A stretch of 20,081 bases of DNA from an uncultured Eubacteriales bacterium (GCA_905187695.1 CAJJIY010000024.1:1-20081); one strand, 5' to 3'; counted from the first letter of the stretch, positions 7,589-15,100 are shown. Numbers and translations are program-made. Notes: generated from the sequence alone by a model not told the origin.

Positions 7589-8394
7589 TGGATACCCGCA
7601 GAATACTCAGTTATGTCCGCCGTGCCTGCGAGGATTACGGCATGATCCGCGCGGGCGACCGCGTGGCCGTGGGCGTGTCGGCCGGCAAGGATTCGCTTAC
7701 ACTGCTTTGCGCACTGGCCGAAATGAGGAAATTTTATCCTCATCCGTATGAAGTGGCCGCCCTTACGGTCAACATGGGTTTTCCCGGTATGGATTTTTCG
7801 CCGGTGGCCGAACTCTGCCGACAGTTGGAGGTGCCTTTCCATGTGGTGAAGACCGAGATCTCCACCGTGGTTTTTGACATCCGGAAAGAAAAAAATCCCT
7901 GTTCGCTGTGCGCCAAGCTCCGCCGCGGCGCGCTTCACGGCGCGGCCAAGGAAATGGGATACGGCACGGTGGCGCTGGGGCACCACTTCGACGATGTGGT
8001 GGATACCTTTATGCTCAACCTGTTTTACGAGGGACGCATCGGCTGCTTTCAGCCGGTGACCGAGCTTTCCCGCGTTGGGGTGCGGGTCATCCGCCCCATG
8101 TTGTATCTGCCCGAAAAAGAGATCCGTTATTTTGCCTCGCACGAAAAACTGCCGGTCATCAAATCGCCCTGTCCCGCCGACGGCAATACCAAACGCGCCG
8201 AGATGAAGAAGCTGCTCTCGGAGCTGGAGCGGGAAAACAAGGGGCTTCGCTACCGGATCTTCGGTGCAATCAAACGCAGCGGCATCGACGGATTCGGCGC
8301 GCTTTTTAAAAACGGCCGTCTGCCCGTGCTTCCCGACCCGCAAACGGAGCCGGAGCTGCCGAAAACACCCCCTGAACTTTCCGAAAAGAGGTGA
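7588..8394 (+). CDS. TtcA-like tRNA 2-thiocytidine synthetase family protein
   Basis: 268 residues, cytoplasmic. TtcA adenylates C32 of certain tRNAs and replaces its oxygen with sulfur, using a [4Fe-4S] cluster. The PP-loop reads VSAGKDS (30-36), a variant of the usual SGGKDS that keeps Gly, Lys, Asp and Ser. C105 and C108 in NPCSLCAKLRRG (103-114) plus C195 in KSPCPADGNTKR match the three cluster cysteines of the TtcA group. GHHFDDVVDT (131-140) is the conserved GHH.DD block. The ATG overlaps the methyltransferase stop (TGATG). A longer in-frame start at 7552 exists but would overlap that gene by 37 bases. The exact member of the TtcA/TtuA superfamily is not certain, so no gene symbol is given. 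Confidence 0.85.
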   Translation: MDTRRILSYVRRACEDYGMIRAGDRVAVGVSAGKDSLTLLCALAEMRKFYPHPYEVAALTVNMGFPGMDFSPVAELCRQLEVPFHVVKTEISTVVFDIRKEKNPCSLCAKLRRGALHGAAKEMGYGTVALGHHFDDVVDTFMLNLFYEGRIGCFQPVTELSRVGVRVIRPMLYLPEKEIRYFASHEKLPVIKSPCPADGNTKRAEMKKLLSELERENKGLRYRIFGAIKRSGIDGFGALFKNGRLPVLPDPQTEPELPKTPPELSEKR

Positions 8395-8398
8395 AAAA

Positions 8399-8815
8399 AT
8401 GACCGCATACGCCCGTTCCTATCTGGCGCATACCGGCGCCATCCTGTTCAATTTTTCCATGATCGGTTTTTTCCTGTCGCTCTCGGCTTTCTTCGGTGTC
8501 ATCCTGGTGGTGCTCTTCACGGTGCTGTTGGTGATGCTTCTCATCGGGTCGCTGGGATTGGTATTGCTTTTGGTGCCGAACTATCTTGGCTATATCACCG
8601 GGAGCGGTGAGCTTCTTGAAAAATTCGCGCCGTTTTTCGCTTATACACCGCAGGTCGCGCTCGTCTCCCTCATTCTGGCGGCGGTGTCCGTTCCGCTCAT
8701 GAGTTTTGACGCGCGGAACCCGAAAATCCTCTGGCGGCTCATTTGCGCTTCGTTCCTGATACTGGTGCTGGCCATTGCGCTTGGCGCGGGCATTTATACG
8801 GGGGTGCGCGGATGA
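8399..8815 (+). CDS. Small polytopic membrane protein, unknown function
   Basis: 138 residues, almost entirely hydrophobic. Segments at about 16-38 and 40-60, then 78-101 and 111-133, suggest four membrane helices. Charged residues are confined to short loops (GELLEKF near 70-77, FDARNPK near 103-109). ATG 8399 follows AGAGGTGAAAAA, whose GTGA also contains the TtcA-like stop, leaving only four bases between the genes. An upstream in-frame opening from 8264 is rejected because it lies inside the TtcA-like gene. The ATGA overlap at 8812-8815 with the next gene suggests the two membrane proteins are made together and may act as a pair. I recognise no family. Confidence 0.7.
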   Translation: MTAYARSYLAHTGAILFNFSMIGFFLSLSAFFGVILVVLFTVLLVMLLIGSLGLVLLLVPNYLGYITGSGELLEKFAPFFAYTPQVALVSLILAAVSVPLMSFDARNPKILWRLICASFLILVLAIALGAGIYTGVRG

Positions 8816-9321
8816 AAGAATTGATTTTAAATATAAAAGGAATGCCGTTTTTTGCCCCCGCGCTGTTTGTCAATGGCAAGCGGGTGCGTGTGAAACGGCA
8901 AAAAGACGGCACGCGGCGTGCGGTCGTTTCGTGCGATACGGCATATGCCCAGGTGCGTTTTAAACGGTTTTTCGAGGTTGAAAGTCCCCTTTTTCCTCTT
9001 TTTTCGGTGTTGTTTTTCCTTTTGAGCGGATTGGGTATTTTTGATCTGCGCGCATCGCGCGATTGCCGGGATCTGGACCTTTCTTTCACCTTGCCGCTTT
9101 CGGGGCGGGACGAGCTTTTCCTTTCTTTTTTGCCGTTTACAGCTGATGCGCCGGCTGTGTTTGTCAATGGCGGCACGCCGGTTTGCTTTGCCGCCAACCG
9201 TTATCTTTTGAACGAGACGGTGCGCACGCGGTTAAAAAAAGAGAAGATTTTCCGGCATATTGCGCGGATTCTCGGTTTAGCGGCACTTGCGGCGTTTTTG
9301 ATCTTCAGATTTCGCAAATAA
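8812..9321 (+). CDS. Two-helix membrane protein with an apparent internal repeat, unknown function
   Basis: 169 residues, starting inside the previous gene's stop (ATGA, 8812-8815). The N-terminal ~55 residues are polar and beta-like, then a hydrophobic helix at ~59-77, a second polar region (~79-140), and a C-terminal helix (~148-166) ending RFRK. The motif APALFVNGK (16-23 region) recurs as APAVFVNGG (113-121 region), each followed by a basic stretch and then a membrane helix, so the protein looks like two copies of a small beta domain plus an anchor. No enzyme motif is visible and I recognise no family. The next gene starts 12 bases downstream. Confidence 0.68.
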   Translation: MKELILNIKGMPFFAPALFVNGKRVRVKRQKDGTRRAVVSCDTAYAQVRFKRFFEVESPLFPLFSVLFFLLSGLGIFDLRASRDCRDLDLSFTLPLSGRDELFLSFLPFTADAPAVFVNGGTPVCFAANRYLLNETVRTRLKKEKIFRHIARILGLAALAAFLIFRFRK

Positions 9322-9333
9322 CAAGGAGGACAT

Positions 9334-10743
9334 ATGATCAAGTTCGGAACAGGCGGCTGGCGCGCCGTCATCGGGGATGATTTCATCCGCGAAAACATTG
9401 CAAAAGTGGCCGAGGGCGTGGCGCTTCTGGCCGAAAAAGAGGGCAAGACCGATAAGCCCGTGATGATCGGCTATGACCGGCGTTTTCTTTCGCCCGAGGC
9501 CGCCCGCTGGGTCGCGGAAGTGCTCTGCGCTCACGGCATGACGGTGCTTTTTCAGAATCGGTCGGTGCCCACACCGCTGGTGATGTTCACCGTGAAGGAT
9601 AAAAAACTTCATTACGGGATCGAGGTCACGGCCAGCCACAACCCGCCCGCTTACAACGGCCTGAAGCTGATTGTAGAGGAAGGCAGAGACGCCGATGTGG
9701 CCTGCACCGAGCGGCTGGAAGCCCTCATTGACCGCGTGGACAAGCCGCGCCGGATGCCCTTTGAGGAGGCGCTGGCGGCCGGGCTGGTGGTCTATCAGCA
9801 CGCGCCCTTCAACGATTTTCTCGATTCCATTCTTTCCCGCCTTGATGTTCCGGCCATCCGCGCCCGCAACCCCCGGATCCTTTTCGACCCCATGCACGGG
9901 TCGGGCACCTATCCGCTCATGACGGTGCTTTATACCGCCCGCTGTACCATCGATCTTATCAACGGCAACAAGGACGCCTATTTCGGCGGCGCCATGCCGG
10001 CCCCCGGCCGCGAACAGTTGAAGGAACTTTCCGACCGCGTGCGGAATGAAAAATATGACCTTGGTATCGCCGTGGACGGTGACGGCGACCGCGTGGGCAT
10101 CATCGACAGCGACGGCACTTATATCGATGCCAACCGGATTCTGGTCATGCTTTATTACTACCTGCATGAATACCGCGGCTGGAAAGGCCCGGTGGTCCGG
10201 AACCTGGCCACCACGCATATGCTGGACAAGGTGGCCGGATCCTTTGGCGAGGCCTGCTATGAAGTGCCGGTCGGCTTCAAATACATTTCGGCCAAGCTGG
10301 ATGAGACCGATGCCGTGCTGGGCGGTGAATCCTCCGGAGGGCTGACGGTGCGCGGGCACATTTTCGGCAAGGATTCCATTTATGCCTCCGCGCTTTTCGT
10401 GGAGATGATCTCGGCCATGGGCAAAACGCCGGGCGAGATTTACCGCGAGCTGACGGAAAGATTCGGCAATCATGAAATGGTAGAGGACAACCTCCGCTTC
10501 CGTCCGGAAGAAAAAGAGCGTATTCAACGCCTTCTAATGGTGGAAAAGAAAGTGCCGGACTTCGGCAAAAAACTGGATCATTGCGGCTATGCCGACGGGT
10601 TCAAGGCTTATTTTGCCGACGGTTCTTTCCTCATCTGCCGTTTTTCGGGGACCGAGCCGCTTTTGCGGATTTTTGCGGAGGACGAGAACGCGCCGGCCGC
10701 CGCACGGCTGATTGCCGTCATGAAAGACTTTTTGAAGCTGTAA
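9334..10743 (+). CDS. Phosphohexomutase (phosphoglucomutase/phosphomannomutase family)
   Basis: 469 residues, cytoplasmic. It interconverts sugar 6-phosphate and sugar 1-phosphate through a phosphoserine. All four site loops are present: catalytic TASHNPP (99-105, S101), metal loop DGDGDR (248-253), sugar loop GGESSGG (330-336), and phosphate loop RFSGTEP (436-442). The N-terminus FGTGGWRAVIG is typical of the wider family. ATG 9334 follows CAAGGAGGAC at 7 bases. Whether it prefers glucose, mannose, glucosamine or N-acetylhexosamine phosphates is not decided by these motifs. It stands 13 bases before a NahK-like kinase that makes sugar 1-phosphates directly, so it may connect that route to central metabolism. 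Confidence 0.93.
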   Translation: MIKFGTGGWRAVIGDDFIRENIAKVAEGVALLAEKEGKTDKPVMIGYDRRFLSPEAARWVAEVLCAHGMTVLFQNRSVPTPLVMFTVKDKKLHYGIEVTASHNPPAYNGLKLIVEEGRDADVACTERLEALIDRVDKPRRMPFEEALAAGLVVYQHAPFNDFLDSILSRLDVPAIRARNPRILFDPMHGSGTYPLMTVLYTARCTIDLINGNKDAYFGGAMPAPGREQLKELSDRVRNEKYDLGIAVDGDGDRVGIIDSDGTYIDANRILVMLYYYLHEYRGWKGPVVRNLATTHMLDKVAGSFGEACYEVPVGFKYISAKLDETDAVLGGESSGGLTVRGHIFGKDSIYASALFVEMISAMGKTPGEIYRELTERFGNHEMVEDNLRFRPEEKERIQRLLMVEKKVPDFGKKLDHCGYADGFKAYFADGSFLICRFSGTEPLLRIFAEDENAPAAARLIAVMKDFLKL

Positions 10744-10756
10744 AAGGAGGAGAGCC

Positions 10757-11821
10757 ATGAACCCGAACGAAGCCGCAGGTGCATTTTCGTTTGCCTCTCC
10801 CGTCACGGCGATGAGCGAATGTGACCGCGGGCACATCAACCATACCTATTTTTTGGATTGCGCCGGCGGGGAGCGCTATGTGCTTCAGCATCTCAACCGC
10901 ACGGTTTTCCCGGATCCAAAGGCCGTAATGGCCAATGTGGTGGGCGTGACGGCGCACATCCGGAGAAAACTGCTGGAAAAGGGAATCGATCCCACCGACC
11001 GTGTGCTCTCATTTGTCCCGGCAGGCGGAAAATACTATTTTGAGGACAGCTCCGGCGGATATTGGCGCGCCTACCGATTTGTATCGGGGGCGTGCCCGGA
11101 GCACTGCGCCTCTCCTGCGGAATTTGCCCGGGTCGGCCGTGCTTTCGGCGTGTTCCAGAATCAACTTTCGGACTATGACGCCGCCACGCTTTTTGAGGTG
11201 ATCCCGGATTTTCACAATACGCCCCGTCGCTATGAAGCGCTTCTTGCGGCGGCAGAAAAGGATGAATTCGGCCGGGTGGCCGATTGCCGCGCGGAGATCG
11301 GATTTGCCCGCGAGCGCGCGGCGGATTACGGACTGATTACGGACGGCCTTAAGGAGGGGATTTTTCCCCTTCGCGTCACGCACAATGACACCAAGCTCAA
11401 CAATATCATTTTGGACCCCGAAACCGGAGAGGGGCGGTGCGTCATTGATCTGGATACCGTCATGCCCGGCTCGCTTCTTTATGATTTCGGAGACGCCATC
11501 CGTTACGGCGCGGCCACGGCCGCCGAGGATGAAGAAGATCTTTCCCGCGTGTCGGTGGACGCGGATTATTTCGCGGCCTTTGCCGAGGGCTTTTCGGACG
11601 GCGTCGGTAAATCCATGACCCCGGCGGAGCGGCGGGCGCTGCCGGATGCTGCCAGACTGATGACGCTGGAGACCGGTATCCGGTTCCTTACGGATTATCT
11701 GTCGGGCGACACTTATTTCCGGATTCACCGCCCCGACCACAATCTGATCCGTGCCAGAAACCAGTTTGCCATGGCCGCCGGGATCGAGCGGAAATACGCG
11801 CGTCTGCAGGCGCTTTTGTAA
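10757..11821 (+). CDS. NahK-like N-acetylhexosamine 1-kinase / APH-fold phosphotransferase
   Basis: 354 residues, the usual size for N-acetylhexosamine 1-kinases. The N-terminal lobe has RGHINHTYFLD (24-34) and YVLQHLNRTVFPDP (41-54), like NahK INDTY and LQRLN segments. The catalytic loop is THNDTKLNN (208-216, D211 as base), followed by VIDLDTVMPG (229-238) with metal-binding D231/D233 and YDFGDAIRYG (242-251). These match NahK more closely than drug-modifying phosphotransferases, so an antibiotic-resistance role is unlikely. The expected reaction is ATP plus GlcNAc or GalNAc giving the 1-phosphate, though other sugars are possible. ATG 10757 follows AAAGGAGGAG. Last gene of the long block; a strong hairpin follows. 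Confidence 0.82.
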   Translation: MNPNEAAGAFSFASPVTAMSECDRGHINHTYFLDCAGGERYVLQHLNRTVFPDPKAVMANVVGVTAHIRRKLLEKGIDPTDRVLSFVPAGGKYYFEDSSGGYWRAYRFVSGACPEHCASPAEFARVGRAFGVFQNQLSDYDAATLFEVIPDFHNTPRRYEALLAAAEKDEFGRVADCRAEIGFARERAADYGLITDGLKEGIFPLRVTHNDTKLNNIILDPETGEGRCVIDLDTVMPGSLLYDFGDAIRYGAATAAEDEEDLSRVSVDADYFAAFAEGFSDGVGKSMTPAERRALPDAARLMTLETGIRFLTDYLSGDTYFRIHRPDHNLIRARNQFAMAAGIERKYARLQALL

Positions 11822-11823
11822 TG

Positions 11824-11856
11824 TTTTCCGGCGCTCCCGTCCGGAGCGCCGGAAAA
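11824..11856 (+). other. Strong hairpin after the kinase gene, without a T tract
   Basis: TTTTCCGGCGCTCC (11824-11837) pairs perfectly over 14 bases with GGAGCGCCGGAAAA (11843-11856), loop CGTCC. It begins two bases after the kinase stop. The T run is on the 5' side and the A run on the 3' side, so it lacks the U tail of a classical terminator in either direction. It may act as a U-less terminator or a 3'-end stabiliser. The T-box promoter follows 15 bases later. Confidence 0.6.
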
Positions 11857-11870
11857 ATCATAAAAAGGGG

Positions 11871-11899
11871 TTTACAAAACGCTTTTTCGCGTGTATAAT
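11871..11899 (+). promoter_or_regulatory. Sigma-A-type promoter of the cysE-cysS T-box transcript
   Basis: -35 TTTACA (11871-11876), 17-base spacer, -10 TATAAT (11894-11899) preceded by GTG. Predicted start near 11906. The only well-formed promoter in the interval between the kinase and cysE. Confidence 0.88.
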
Positions 11900-11905
11900 A
11901 TAAAT

Positions 11906-12184
11906 GAGAAAAGCCTTTGAACGGAAAAAGACCCGTCCCTGCCGGAAAGAGAGCGTTGCCATGGGCTGAGAGCAGCGCACGGTCAAACGGGGGATTGTGC
12001 ATCCGGGAGGCGCGGTTTTGAGAGAAAACGCGGGGAAGAACGCGCCCGCGGGTTTTTAGAAGTCGCCGTTGCTCCGCGTTAAGGGGTCCCCGCGAAGGCG
12101 GGACAGAGCCGGAATTTTTCCGGGAAGCAGAGTGGAACCGCGGCCCGCGCCGCCTCTGCGCCGTCAGGCGCGGGGGCTTTTTTT
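11906..12184 (+). ncRNA. T-box leader riboswitch sensing tRNA-Cys
   Basis: The ~280-base leader holds the parts of a T-box. The specifier region has TGC (Cys codon, 11998-12000) followed by a purine. A stem CCGGAA/TTCCGG lies at 12109-12123. The T-box sequence GAGTGGAACCGCGG (12130-12143) follows. The antiterminator can be drawn exactly: GCAGAG (12127-12132) pairs with CTCTGC (12154-12159), and GCGG (12140-12143) with CCGC (12150-12153), with the 7-base bulge TGGAACC (12133-12139). The bulge TGGA would pair with a UCCA tRNA end, matching the U73 discriminator of tRNA-Cys. Uncharged tRNA-Cys should stabilise this form and let transcription continue into cysE-cysS. Confidence 0.95.
12144..12184 (+). 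terminator. T-box attenuator (intrinsic terminator)
   Basis: CCCGCGCC (12144-12151) pairs with GGCGCGGG (12167-12174), followed by GGC and seven Ts (12178-12184). The bases 12150-12151 are also used by the antiterminator helix, so the two structures exclude each other. It ends 16 bases before the cysE ATG. Confidence 0.93.
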
Positions 12185-12200
12185 GTCTGGAGGTGTTATC

Positions 12201-12992
12201 ATGAGCAAAAACGATTGGTTGGAAACGGCGGCCGACCTTTCGCGCGTGGCGGGAAGAGCCGCGCGGAAGCTTTTCCTGGAGGCCGGCCGGCTCGGGGAAG
12301 AATTAAATTATGATGTGGCGGCTTTCCGCCAGCGCGACCCTGCCGCCAAGAGCAACGCGGAGATTGTGTTGCTTTATGCCGGATTTCACGCGCGGTTTTT
12401 TCACCGGCTGTCCCACGCCCTTTATAAAAAGGGACACTCTTTTGCCGCCCGCGCGGTCAGCCAGGGGGCGCGTATGCTCACGGGGATCGAGATTCATCCG
12501 GGCGCCGAAATCGGCCGCGGACTGGTTATCGACCACGGCGCGGGCGTAGTTATCGGCGAGACCGCCGAGATCGGGGATGACTGCACGCTTTATCAGGGTG
12601 TGACGCTGGGCGGCACCGGAAAGGATGTCGGCAAGCGCCATCCCACGCTTGAAAACGGCGTCATGGTCGGCGCGGGCGCAAAGGTGCTGGGGCCGCTCAC
12701 CATCGGAGAGGGCGCCAAGATTGCCGCCGGCGCGGTGGTCCTTTCGGATATTCCGGCCGGCGCCACGGCTGTGGGCATTCCCGCTCATGTCGTGCGGGTG
12801 GACGGTCATCGCGTCAGCGACTCGCTGGATCAGATCCACATTCCCGACCCCATGGAGGACGAGGCCTGCGACCTGCGGCGGTGCGTCACGGAACTTTCCG
12901 CGCGGCTGGCCGCCCTGGAAGCCCAAAAAAAGACGGGAAAGGCCGCTCCCGGAACTGTCAGAAAAACGAAACCGAAAGAAAAAGAGGCATAA
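12201..12992 (+). CDS. cysE: Serine O-acetyltransferase
   Basis: 263 residues, cytoplasmic. It acetylates L-serine with acetyl-CoA to give O-acetylserine, the carbon skeleton for cysteine. A helical N-terminal region (1-90) is followed by left-handed beta-helix hexapeptide repeats with the family signature IEIHPGAEIGRGLVIDHG (96-113), VIGETAEIG, and TLGGTGKDVGKRHP (135-148). The Lys-rich C-terminus (~235-263) looks coiled and then disordered and extends past the usual end, so the classical C-terminal inhibitory/complex-forming tail is not recognisable. ATG 12201 follows CTGGAGGTG. The frame is open back to 12069, but that would lie inside the T-box. Transcription is controlled by that riboswitch. 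Confidence 0.95.
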   Translation: MSKNDWLETAADLSRVAGRAARKLFLEAGRLGEELNYDVAAFRQRDPAAKSNAEIVLLYAGFHARFFHRLSHALYKKGHSFAARAVSQGARMLTGIEIHPGAEIGRGLVIDHGAGVVIGETAEIGDDCTLYQGVTLGGTGKDVGKRHPTLENGVMVGAGAKVLGPLTIGEGAKIAAGAVVLSDIPAGATAVGIPAHVVRVDGHRVSDSLDQIHIPDPMEDEACDLRRCVTELSARLAALEAQKKTGKAAPGTVRKTKPKEKEA

Positions 12993-12995
12993 AAG

Positions 12996-14450
12996 ATGTT
13001 ACTTTATAATTCCGCCACTCATGAAAGAGAAGAATTCGTCCCGGTCGTGCCGGGCAAAGTCGGGATGTATACCTGCGGCCCCACGGTCTATCATTTTGCG
13101 CACATCGGAAACCTGCGCACCTACATTATGGAAGACATTCTCGACCGCTATCTCCGCTACCGGGGCTATGAAGTCCAACGCGTGATGAACATTACCGATG
13201 TCGGACATCTCACCAGCGATGGTGACTCTGGCGAGGATAAAATGCTCAAGGGCGCGCGGCGCGAACACAAGAGCGTCATGCAGATTGCCGCCTACTATAC
13301 GGATTGCTTCTTCTCGGATTGCGAAAAGCTCAACATCCGCCGCCCGGATGTGGTGGAGCCCGCTACCCACTGCATTCCGGAGTTTATCCATATGATCGAG
13401 GTTCTGTTGGAAAAGGGATATGCCTACCGTGCGGGTGGCAATGTCTATTTTGACACTTCCAAACTGAAGAAATATTATATTTTCAACGACCACGACGCCG
13501 AGGATCTGGCCGAGGGTGTGCGCGAGGGCGTGGAGCGGGACGACAACAAGAAAAACAAAACCGACTTTGTGCTCTGGTTTACCAAGTCCAAATTCGAGGA
13601 TCAGGAACTCAAGTGGGACAGCCCCTTTGGCGTGGGCTATCCCGGTTGGCACATCGAGTGCTCGGCCATTTCTCTCAAACATCTGGGCGAGCGGCTGGAC
13701 CTCCATTGCGGCGGTATTGACAATGCGTTCCCGCACCACACCAACGAGATTGCGCAAAGCGAGGCCTATCTGGGGCACAAGTGGTGCAATTACTGGATGC
13801 ATGTCATGCACCTCAACACCGAGGGCGGCAAAATGTCCAAATCCAAGGGCGAATTCCTCACGGTGTCGCTGTTGGAACAAAAGGGCTATCATCCGCTGGC
13901 CTACCGGCTTTTCTGCCTGCAGTCGCACTACCGCCGTTCTCAGCTTTTCAGTTTTGCCAATCTGGATAACGCTCAGCGCAGTTATGATAAATTGGTCGCC
14001 CGGGTGGCCGCGCTCTCGCCCGTTGCGGGTCAGTCGCCGGATGAAACGATGCTTGCCGCACTGCGCGCACGCTTTTGCGAAGCGCTGGACAACGATCTCA
14101 ATACCGCGTTGGCCGTGACCGCACTTTATGATACGCTCAAGGCCGATGCCGACGATACCACCAAAGAGGCCGCCATCGCCGAGTTTGACACCGTGTTGGA
14201 ACTGGGGCTCATAAAAGCCGCCCGGGCGCTCCGGGAGCGTGCGGCCGAAAAAGCCAAGGCCGCCGGAAATGCAGGAGAGCGCGTTTATTCGGAAGATCCC
14301 GAAATCCGGCGGATCGAGGAGGCCATTGATGCCCGCGCCGCCGCGAAAAAGGCCAAAAACTATGCCGAGGCCGACCGCATCCGCGCCGAGCTTTCAGCCA
14401 TGGGCATTACGCTCACCGACACGAGTACCGGCACCACCTGGAGCCGCTGA
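12996..14450 (+). CDS. cysS: Cysteinyl-tRNA synthetase
   Basis: 484 residues, a class I aminoacyl-tRNA synthetase that charges tRNA-Cys. HIGH-type motif HIGN (36-39) and KMSKS (279-283) are present. C27 in MYTCGPTVYHF and ECSAIS plus HCGGIDNAFPHHTNE further on supply the zinc ligands that let the enzyme select cysteine. NITDVGHLTSDGDSGEDKM is the typical segment after the first motif. Length is normal for a bacterial CysRS. The ATG lies three bases after the cysE stop, with AAAGAGG before it. The same T-box therefore couples cysteine synthesis and tRNA charging to the level of uncharged tRNA-Cys. No clear terminator follows the gene. Confidence 0.97.
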   Translation: MLLYNSATHEREEFVPVVPGKVGMYTCGPTVYHFAHIGNLRTYIMEDILDRYLRYRGYEVQRVMNITDVGHLTSDGDSGEDKMLKGARREHKSVMQIAAYYTDCFFSDCEKLNIRRPDVVEPATHCIPEFIHMIEVLLEKGYAYRAGGNVYFDTSKLKKYYIFNDHDAEDLAEGVREGVERDDNKKNKTDFVLWFTKSKFEDQELKWDSPFGVGYPGWHIECSAISLKHLGERLDLHCGGIDNAFPHHTNEIAQSEAYLGHKWCNYWMHVMHLNTEGGKMSKSKGEFLTVSLLEQKGYHPLAYRLFCLQSHYRRSQLFSFANLDNAQRSYDKLVARVAALSPVAGQSPDETMLAALRARFCEALDNDLNTALAVTALYDTLKADADDTTKEAAIAEFDTVLELGLIKAARALRERAAEKAKAAGNAGERVYSEDPEIRRIEEAIDARAAAKKAKNYAEADRIRAELSAMGITLTDTSTGTTWSR

Positions 14451-14485
14451 GAAACGCATTTGGCGGTATACGGCGCGCCGTTTAT

Positions 14486-14514
14486 GTACAGTTTCCGACC
14501 GGCTGTTCACAAAA
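14486..14514 (+). promoter_or_regulatory. Conserved upstream motif, copy 1 (possible operator)
   Basis: GTACAGT (14486-14492) and TGTTCACAAAA (14504-14514) lie 33 bases or more before the -35 of the first lipoprotein gene. The same two words at the same 18-base offset occur before the second copy (15183-15211). Conservation in otherwise diverged DNA suggests a binding site, or simply a remnant of the duplication. Confidence 0.45.
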
Positions 14515-14536
14515 ACGGCAAATTTGAAGGAAAGAC

Positions 14537-14565
14537 TTGCATTATAAAAAAAGTTATGGTATAAT
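14537..14565 (+). promoter_or_regulatory. Sigma-A-type promoter of lipoprotein gene 1
   Basis: TTGCAT (14537-14542), 17-base A-rich spacer, TATAAT (14560-14565). The RBS AAAGGAG and ATG follow 20-36 bases after the -10. A strong-looking promoter. Confidence 0.9.
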
Positions 14566-14600
14566 AACTCCAATCCAAAATCTTTAAAGGAGATTCTGTT

Positions 14601-15047
14601 ATGAAAAAGTTTGTAAAGATTCTGTCTCTTTCGCTGGTTGCTGTGATGCTTCTGGCTATGCTGGCTTCCTGTGCGCCCGCTTCCGACCCCGATAAGGCGG
14701 ATCAGGCGCTGGATGAAAAGGGTTATATCGTTGTGAAAGACACCAAAGTCATTCCCGCAATTTACAAGGCTCTCGGATATGACCTGGACGCTGTTGTGAC
14801 TGGTGCCAAGACGGCCACCGACAAGGACAGCAACAAGACCATTGAGTACATCACAATCTATTACTTCGCTAACAAAGAAGATGCCGAAAAGGCCTATGAA
14901 AAGGTCAAGTCGGACGAAAAAGAAGATAAGAAGAAAAACCAGGAAAAGAACGCGGATGCCAAAGAGGCTTCCACCTGGGTCTCCGCGACCAAGTCCGGCA
15001 AGATGATCTACTTCGGCACGAAGCAGGGCGTAAAGGACGCCAGATAA
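14601..15047 (+). CDS. Small secreted lipoprotein, paralogue 1
   Basis: 148 residues. A lipoprotein signal peptide is clear: MKKFVKI, a hydrophobic stretch, and the lipobox LASC at about residue 21-24, so the mature protein should be lipid-anchored on the outer face of the membrane. The mature part has a DKADQALDEKGY segment, a VVTGAKTATDKD loop, an EYITIYYFANKEDAEKAYEKV block (beta strand then helix), a Lys/Glu-rich linker, and a final WVSATKSGKMIYFGTKQGV. About 60 percent of positions match the next gene by eye; the main difference is an extra ~8 charged residues in the linker. Own promoter, own terminator and AAG/GAA-rich codon use suggest high expression. The family is not named here; function unknown. 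Confidence 0.9.
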   Translation: MKKFVKILSLSLVAVMLLAMLASCAPASDPDKADQALDEKGYIVVKDTKVIPAIYKALGYDLDAVVTGAKTATDKDSNKTIEYITIYYFANKEDAEKAYEKVKSDEKEDKKKNQEKNADAKEASTWVSATKSGKMIYFGTKQGVKDAR

Positions 15048-15063
15048 TCAGATAACGGCACAG

Positions 15064-15100
15064 GAGCCGGGGCAAAACGCCCCGGCTCTTGGTCTTTTTT
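15064..15100 (+). terminator. Intrinsic terminator of lipoprotein gene 1
   Basis: GAGCCGGGGC (15064-15073) pairs with GCCCCGGCTC (15079-15088), five-base loop, followed by TTGGTCTTTTTT. Confidence 0.93.

Noticed and set aside
10757..11821. Aminoglycoside resistance phosphotransferase
   Set aside because: The fold is shared, but the HNDTKLNN and DLDTVMPG motifs and the sugar-gene context fit an N-acetylhexosamine kinase better.
12069..12200. Upstream in-frame extension of cysE
   Set aside because: It lies in the T-box antiterminator and terminator; the ATG at 12201 has a clear RBS and matches the family start.
14470..14481. Perfect 12-base palindrome ACGGCGCGCCGT after cysS
   Set aside because: As a hairpin it leaves only four pairs with a small loop and two Ts, so it is a poor terminator; a single palindrome of this kind is expected by chance in GC-rich DNA.
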